From NCBI RefSeq assembly GCF_032854445.1, contig NC_088307.1, forward strand, positions 15,634,017 to 15,698,016: a stretch of DNA of 64,000 nt. Reading direction: 5' to 3'. This stretch comes from Liolophura sinensis (lineage: Eukaryota; Mollusca; Polyplacophora; Chitonida; Chitonidae). The notes beneath the pieces are model-generated. The model did not search any database and was not told the origin of the DNA. It worked only from the letters and a program-made list of their open reading frames with translations. The first letter of the stretch is position 1. Each line of letters begins with the position of its first letter. Made by a program: the position numbers and the translations under genes. Shown piece by piece: positions 57,534-64,000 of the stretch.

Positions 57534-58921
57534 TCACTGACGTTAAGGAAATGACCACCCCTCGAGAGACACTCGAGGGATCAATACAAGTCGTTTTACA
57601 GCACAGGGAAACTTACCACAAACTCGGAACCTACAGGGATCTTCAACGTTTAACAAGACTCATGGTTGAAACAACCATAACAGCTGTTCCATTTACTCGT
57701 CCATGCCGATATTTCACATTTCGATGAACGTCCGCCATCTTGCCCTGGGAATCATAACGTCATAACACCAATCAAGGGCCTTGTTACATCTCAACTCACA
57801 CAATCAGCGAATGCACTATGTCATTATTTCGTTATTTAGGTAATTAATACCATACTGGAGTAGTAACCTTGACGACCGGTCTTCATGTGTAAACTAACTG
57901 ACAAGTATATTTATCGGAGGGTTGAAGTCAGTTACTGAGCTGAACTTGGTAAACTGATCAATACAGCTGGCCTACCGCCCCGGACCGCGTTACAGTGTTT
58001 TCCGTCCATGGTTGGAAACATTCAGAAATTATGTCATCGATGAACATACTCGGAACACGAGACCAGCTTAGCGCCCCAGCAAAGTTGTATTGACTGCCAT
58101 CATCGTTGATATCACCACAGCAGGCTACATTATTTCCCGACTGCTGGGGTCCTAGGAAAAGGCAGTGTAAAGCCATTTTTACGCCGGAGGCTGAGAACCT
58201 TTTTGTACTTTTATATGTTAGGCCATATCATATATTCCTTACTAACAGACAAAAACCAAGCGTTTCATACATACTTTAAAGACTCATTGGTATCAATAGA
58301 AAGGATTTAACATGCTTGCAGTCAGCTAACCTATCCGTCGAACTATTAACGGGTGTAGATGGTTTCCCTGTTCGCGAACGTTTAGCTATACACGTAGTTC
58401 ATAGTCAGGTCCTCGTGACACAAATCTGGGTTTAACGGAGGCCCTGCGCAAATTGCTTTGTCTTTCGTATTGTATTAAGTTTTCTATTGTCCATTTCTGT
58501 GTTTTTAGAAGTGTGCACAGGCGATTGTTATGTAAGTAACGTTAATAATCACGTTTTATTATGAAATAGTATTGTTTCTACATTTAAATGATCATGATTT
58601 AGGCCTTGTCTAATTTACGAACTATCACACCACTGCTCTGGGTTTACTCTCTATGCTGTCATCGTTTATATGCAGATTAGTATACACAAATCTTATAATA
58701 TAATTATACTCTTTATGTTAACACTGACGTTTTCTTTAAAAGAAATTATTCAAAACTCTTCGGTGGCCTTGTAAAGTGGTTGAATTAATCAGAATCGTGC
58801 GAAATCTGTCAGTTGCAAAAAGCTATTATTTAGGAGAAATCCAATATTTATTTTATTTATTTTTTCGCAGATAAAGACGTGAAGGCCTTATCAAAACAGC
58901 AAAAACACGCGTGCCTAGGAG
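57534..58921. other. Intergenic region before the GPCR
   Basis: Apart from the doubtful exon at 57958-58176, no repeat or promoter was identified. Confidence 0.35.
57958..58176 (-). CDS. Possible exon, unrecognised
   Basis: A 72-codon open stretch with non-random composition: GPQQSGNNVACCGDINDDGS, a CC pair, aromatic residues and Cys spacing as in extracellular modules. A plausible acceptor CTTTTCCTAG precedes GACCCCAGCAG near 58150. The CC within a Gly/Asn/Asp-rich loop is faintly like AMOP-type extracellular domains, but I cannot support that. Neighbouring exons were not found. Confidence 0.2.
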   Translation of the reverse strand: MALHCLFLGPQQSGNNVACCGDINDDGSQYNFAGALSWSRVPSMFIDDIISECFQPWTENTVTRSGAVGQLY

Positions 58922-60170
58922 ATGTCGCTTTCAACAACAGATGAAGTCCTCCTCGTTGCATCTCTTTCCGTGTACTCAGTTGTTGGGGTGACTGGCAACG
59001 TTTTGATCCTTCTAGTGTACCATAGAAAATCAGCCAAATTATCACTTGTGAGCTTTATCAGGCTTTTGGGCATCGTGGATTTGTTGGTGTGCGCTTTGAT
59101 CATACCTTACACAATTACCTTCGAGCTGCACTATGTGCAAAATGACTTCACTTGTCGTCTTTTCGAATTTGTGCGCCATTTTACAGTTTTGGCTTCAAAC
59201 GCGACTCTCTTGGCCATTGCCGTAGAACGGTATTATGCTGTATGTCGTCCTCTCCAAAGGTTGGAAGAGGAACAAATCGCCAAGGGAGTGACTGTGATCG
59301 CTATAGTAAGTCTGTTAATGGCCTTACCTTCAGTTTTCATGTTTGCCGTGCTTGCACCGGAAGTCGACTCCTATTTAACATTGAATCAAACGGGGACAAT
59401 TCCCAATGAAAGTAACATCCGAGAATTCTGTCATTTTACCCCGCAGTATTTAGGTGAAAACGGAACACTGCTGTATCAAGGTTTCCTGGTCTTTCTTTTC
59501 TTCGGAGGAGTTATTGTGCTGATCATTTTCTATTCGTTGGTATACACAGCCGTCTGGAAACGCACGAAAACGTGGAAGCTAAACCAAGTGGTACCAACAA
59601 GCGCTATAAAACTTCCCTCCACCTTTTTCACCATTGCTACCATAGAAACTGGGTGTGACGCTGAACCAAGTAAAAGCAATACTACTGTGACCAAAGAATC
59701 GCCATGTTTTCAGAACAGGTCTAATTTTCTTACTGTTCCAAGCTTCCGGCACGACGAAAGCAAACCCGTCAGTGAAAGAGACAAAGTCTTGAATGTACCA
59801 GATAAAAACGAGCAGAGTATATCTAAACCTAAGACACTATCAGACATGGGTTATTCTGAAAACTCGTCAAATACGTCAAAGAAGAATAGAAAGCAGTGGG
59901 ATGCTTCACACGTCAGAGGCTGGGAAACCCGACCACCATAAAACAGCTACGATGCTTTTTGTGTGCACTTTGGTTTTTGTGATAACCTGGATTCCTTTTT
60001 GGTTGGATATTTTCAACATAACACATTCCGTTCCGTTACGTTTTCAGTTTTTTATCAGTTACGCCAGTAATCCGGTAATTTACGGAATAGTGAACAAAGA
60101 GGTGAGGGCATCTATTTCCTGCCTGCTGGCTGACTGCGTGTCAACGCTGAGAACAATATATCAGACCTGA
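58922..60170 (+). CDS. Class A (rhodopsin-like) G-protein-coupled receptor, frame disrupted before TM6
   Basis: The first frame (58922-59941, 339 codons) encodes TM1 to TM5 and a long third intracellular loop: GNVLILLV (TM1 Asn), VDLLVC (TM2 Asp), FTCRLFEF (disulfide Cys), VERYYAVCRP (E/DRY motif) and REFCHF (partner Cys in extracellular loop 2). Three N-glycosylation sequons (NQT, NES, NGT) lie in that loop. The second frame, one base ahead and ending at 60170, supplies TM6 (FVITWIPFW, the xWxP motif) and TM7 (SNPVIYG, NPxxY). The TM4 Trp and TM5 Pro usual in the class are not seen. It resembles peptide-type receptors, but the ligand cannot be named. Single-exon structure; the frameshift may be an assembly error, a small intron in loop 3 or a pseudogene mutation. 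Confidence 0.9.
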
Positions 60171-60453
60171 AAAGGGATGATGCTATGTAAAACAATGCCA
60201 ACTACTTCTAATGTAATTGAAAAATTATGAAACCTTCGCTGAAATCATTAACGGAAGCTCTTAAATGTACCACCAATTGGAAAAACAAATACAAATATAG
60301 GGTATATGTAGAAATACAGAAGTGTGCGTTATAAGCCGGAAATATATTGTTTGATTTTGCCTTTTAAACGCTAGTTTCGGGGTTCAATTTCAAATCTAGT
60401 CATACCTAAGATTTGAAAATCGGTAATCTTGGTACTACCCCGCCAAAATTAGG

Positions 60454-60459
60454 AATAAA
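60454..60459 (+). promoter_or_regulatory. Polyadenylation signal candidate for the GPCR
   Basis: AATAAA about 285 bases after the GPCR stop codon, the first on this strand in that interval. Confidence 0.4.
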
Positions 60460-62140
60460 ATAAGATGAAAGTAAAATCTTATCAACAGGGTGTCAGTATA
60501 CTGAGGTGGGGGCGTCCGGTGTGTTCAATTGGGCGTCGAGTCTGGTGTCTTCAGCATGGCGTTCCAGTGAGGGAGCCCTATACATCTATCGGCACAGGGT
60601 CCAGACTGCTACACGGAGACAGTCTTGATATGACCGAAAAATGTTGAACGCGAATTTTTCACTACTTCCATGGCAGTTATTTTTATGGGTGAAGGAAAAC
60701 GAAAAGCCCGGCGTAACAACCGACTTTTGTCAATTTTTGCGTCGTCGACCGTTTATTGCGATCTGCAGTTAGGGTGGGGAAATCAAATGTGTGTAAGGGA
60801 AGTGGAACAAAACCATTAAGGAGAAACTCGTGAATAATCATAACGGAATGCCTGATGGTGTTAATTTAGATTTGAATGGTACCATGTGAACTGACATGCA
60901 GTTCCATGAGAACAAATGGCAAGAATGACGTTGTACAGGGAGCTGTGCTCAATATTGTGTACCATAACTTTTTGAGAAGACGGAAAACGGAAACCCGGTG
61001 TAAGTTAATCAACGAAGGAAAATACATTAAAAAGTATTTTTTTATACATTGAAAGAAAAAAGCAGATTGCTTTTGACAAATGATATTTTCGAAATATGAC
61101 GCATTCCTTTGGGCAAAGAACTGGACGCCTTCGAGACTGTGATACACTCTACTGTCCACACACGACCGCGCAAATACTTTATAATGTAACTTTAACGGTG
61201 AAGAGTCACTGCTCCTGATATTCAATGAGCCTCAACCGATGACCTCCATTTCTGTTTTTCACAAACCATGATCAATATTTTAGTGGTCTTTAACAAATAT
61301 CTGTATTATCAGAGCAAAACTCGATTAAGTAGAAAAAACAAAATTAGTTGTCAGTGCAATAACATGCAATAGACATGGACTAAGCCCACAACATATACAT
61401 ATGAACTTTCGGAGGTTGCGTCGACGAAATTCGCATGTTAATATATTTAAAGGACAAGTACAAGATCTCTGATAATGCTTTCAGGGAATTTGCATGGTAA
61501 GCTGCTGTCTTCTGAAGACTTGCATAGTAAAGGGTATGATAAACGTCCTTAACAGTCAGTATAACATAGCTGTTAGAACTATCAGCTGTACATGGCTGTA
61601 CAAAGTATTTCTCTACCGTAATAAAATTGGCTAAAATTGAATAAACTGAATGACTGATTGCCGTTTAATAATTTAATGATTTTGCACTTACATCACGCAG
61701 GTAAGGTTTACTGGTGGAGGAAATCTGTATATAACTGACGAACCCCATGACTTAAATCCGCAGCGAAAACCTTTGAGAGCTGGATTTGAACATGCAATCT
61801 AATTGGTAACAGGCCTGATAATCGTAACGAGCCAGTGCTTTGACCGTCTGAGCCCCTCTCAAAACTAGCAGCATATACGTGTCGCTGCATGAGTGATGGC
61901 ACTCATTTAGGACAAACGCCCCATGTAAGAAACTTCATATGTTCTTCATTTAATGCAAGTCCCTTAGAATGCAAGTTCGCACAGAATATTTTCTTAGCTA
62001 TTTTCAAGAATCAGGAAAACAACAAGATCAAAGTTTTATTCGACACATTTTCAGATCTGGACCAACTGAATGAGGAAGGCATTTGGACATCAGATTCCTT
62101 AACATATGATATGGTACAGATACCTGTCAGTAATTGTACG
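60460..62140. other. No recognised gene
   Basis: Short open frames (60866-61225 minus, 61889-62149 plus) have no recognisable family. Nothing else stands out. Confidence 0.35.
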
Positions 62141-62154
62141 CACAGGTGACATGA

Positions 62155-62391
62155 TTTATTTATTTATTTGATTGATGTTTGCGCCGTACTCAAGAATATT
62201 TCACTTATACGACGGCCGCCAGCACGGAGGAGACCCACGACCATCCGCATGTTGCTGGCAGACCTTCCCACTTACGGCCGGAGAGGAAGCCAGCATGAGC
62301 TGGACTTGAACTAACAGCGACCGCACTGGTGAGAGGCTTCTGGGTCAGTACGCTGCGCTAGCGCGCTAATCGACTGAGCCACGGAGGCCCC
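62155..62391 (-). mobile_element. SINE family A, with a deletion in the core
   Basis: Tail left, head right. A perfect 14-bp duplication CACAGGTGACATGA lies at 62141-62154 and 62392-62405. Part of the core is missing (CAGCACGGAGGAGACCC). Confidence 0.93.
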
Positions 62392-62405
62392 CACAGGTGA
62401 CATGA

Positions 62406-64000
62406 CATGACTAGAATTGGCAAAACACCTGCTCCCCCAGGGAATGATCTTCGACCACTGCTCTAGGCTGACAGGTTGTAATTCAGTTGCTTTAAATACC
62501 ATACCAGTGGAACCTTCTCGAAATTTACATAATCAACGGGGTCTCGAAAGCCTTGCGATAGCGGTAAAAACAAGGTATCGCCCACCCCGGTCTCAAAACA
62601 TTCGGTATGAAGATTGCCAGGTGACTGGATAGACTATGCTAAACAAACACAACCATATTCACATACTGAAATTTACGAAGAAATGAAATAAATGTAGAAT
62701 ATATGAAAATAAATTTGACATTATAACCACAGGAAAAGAGAGTGTTCTTTACTCAACAACTTCAGGCTATCTTGTGATAACGAATAAGAGCGTCGCAATC
62801 TGTGCGTCAAGTACTACATAAACGTCAATCATCGACCGGTTTAAAAGCCACTTGGCTATATTTCCAGTATAGATGATGTAGCTTATCGTCCTAGGTGATG
62901 ACTTTTTTATCTCCTAAACAAGATCTTTTGTTGCTTAACAACATCAGAGTAGCGGAATCTTTTCTACAACGCAATAACCCGACAATTATATATAGTTAAA
63001 ACTATATATACTTGTTAATGTCTGCAATTGGCATCTCGGGACATGACGTATGGGTAGATAGAACACATTCAACCCATCTTCACGCTCTTGGATATTTTAA
63101 GTTCAGCACTTACTGTTATAGTGCCATTATTTACATCAAAGTGGTATGACAGTATGACAATCAAGCGATACATGTAGAAGCAGAAATTGACTATTAATGG
63201 TTGTCAAGGTAACTTATAAACATTAAAACATTCTGTTCCACTGTGATCCTAAGAGATATATGTAGATGCCTGGAATTTAGATTGTATATCACCTGCCTTG
63301 GTTAGATTTAGCATGCATATAAAACTATACGCCTCTAAGGAAGGTGTCGTTATGTAGATTTTTAGTATCGAGATCACATGTTGGTAACTGTGTGACGTCA
63401 ACGGTGGGGAAACTCGTGGCCTAAGCTATAATCACAACCAGTTAACATCAGCGAAGTCAAAAACCAAAACCGATGAAACTGACGAGAGACAGTGAGTTGA
63501 ACGCAAAAGTGAGCTGAATGGAAAAGACAGCGGGTGTTGAATAAGCTGTGAAAAAAGGGCAACTCACGAGAACTTCGTTTTAGCCGATGTACATGTACTT
63601 TATGCGGATATGCTGATTTTAACCTGATATATTGCAGTCTACATGTGAATACAATGCTCATGGAAACCCTACCAAGGCATTTTATGGAAAACGTGTATAT
63701 CAGAATTTTGCCAAATATATCGTCAATAATTTCCTACAAAGTAATAATAAATTTCCAATAAAGTCCAAGATTTCTGGGAGTGATAAACAATTTCACCGCG
63801 TCTGTCAACAATTTTGGAACATTCTCTTACTTACCGACTGAGACAACTCAATGCTGAAATTCTGTGAAGAGAAATAAGTTTGTCTTGCCAATCATCTCTA
63901 CCGCAAGCAATGATTCTGACGTCAATATTGCGCATACCAGTGGAATATCGTCGTCAGAGATTCTGTTATCACAACTACTTTTTTATTTGACCTATTATAT
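62406..64000. other. No recognised gene
   Basis: AT-rich DNA. A small palindrome TATATAGTTAAAACTATATA is at about 62989-63008. No exon recognised. Confidence 0.35.

Noticed and set aside
57958-58176. AMOP-like extracellular domain
   Set aside because: Only a CC pair and a Gly/Asn-rich loop suggest it. It is kept as a low-confidence unrecognised exon without a family name.

Overview
The window looks like a repeat-rich metazoan nuclear chromosome, most likely from a mollusc or another lophotrochozoan. Reasons: spliced genes with GT-AG introns, about two dozen copies of a tRNA-derived SINE with a core of the type described in molluscs, two further tRNA-derived SINE families, CR1/L2-like and I-like non-LTR retrotransposons, a Tc1-like transposon, MITE-like elements, and many mini- and microsatellites. 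The taxon is inferred; no species-diagnostic gene is present.

Three host genes can be supported. (1) At 4841-6270 (+) lie the last two coding exons of a quiescin sulfhydryl oxidase (QSOX): the Erv/ALR flavin domain and a C-terminal membrane anchor. Upstream exons lie outside the window, and a dead LINE sits in the intron before them. (2) At 38008-18479 (-) twelve exons can be joined by matching splice phases into one 478-residue reading frame. It encodes an N-terminal EGF-like module, seven membrane segments resembling the THH1/TOM1/TOM3-GPR137 fold, a complete C4HC3 RING-CH domain, and two more membrane segments. This would be a receptor-like membrane E3 ubiquitin ligase and is the most interesting object here. 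(3) At 58922-60170 (+) is a class A GPCR with no obvious intron, whose frame changes between TM5 and TM6.

Layout: 1-719 unremarkable; 720-4440 dead LINE on the minus strand with a nested SINE; 4841-6270 QSOX exons; 6727-6945 25-bp minisatellite; 8-16 kb SINE remnants and unrecognised DNA; 17.5-18.4 kb TTAA-flanked MITE with a nested SINE; 18.5-38.0 kb the EGF-7TM-RING-CH gene, whose introns hold a 45-bp minisatellite, a second MITE copy, a 40-bp minisatellite built on an exon-intron junction, a Tc1-like element inside a TA microsatellite, and SINEs; 36.3-40.0 kb two inverted repeat arms around exon 1 of that gene; 41.1-43.2 kb a degenerate array and a foldback element; 44-52 kb mostly unrecognised; 52.6-55.0 kb an I-like LINE that has lost its reverse transcriptase; 56.9-57.5 kb a 129-bp tandem array; 58.9-60.2 kb the GPCR; then mostly unrecognised sequence to the end.

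The three genes show no functional linkage. For the RING-CH gene the predicted topology is coherent: an outside EGF module followed by seven membrane passes puts the RING-CH domain in the cytosol.
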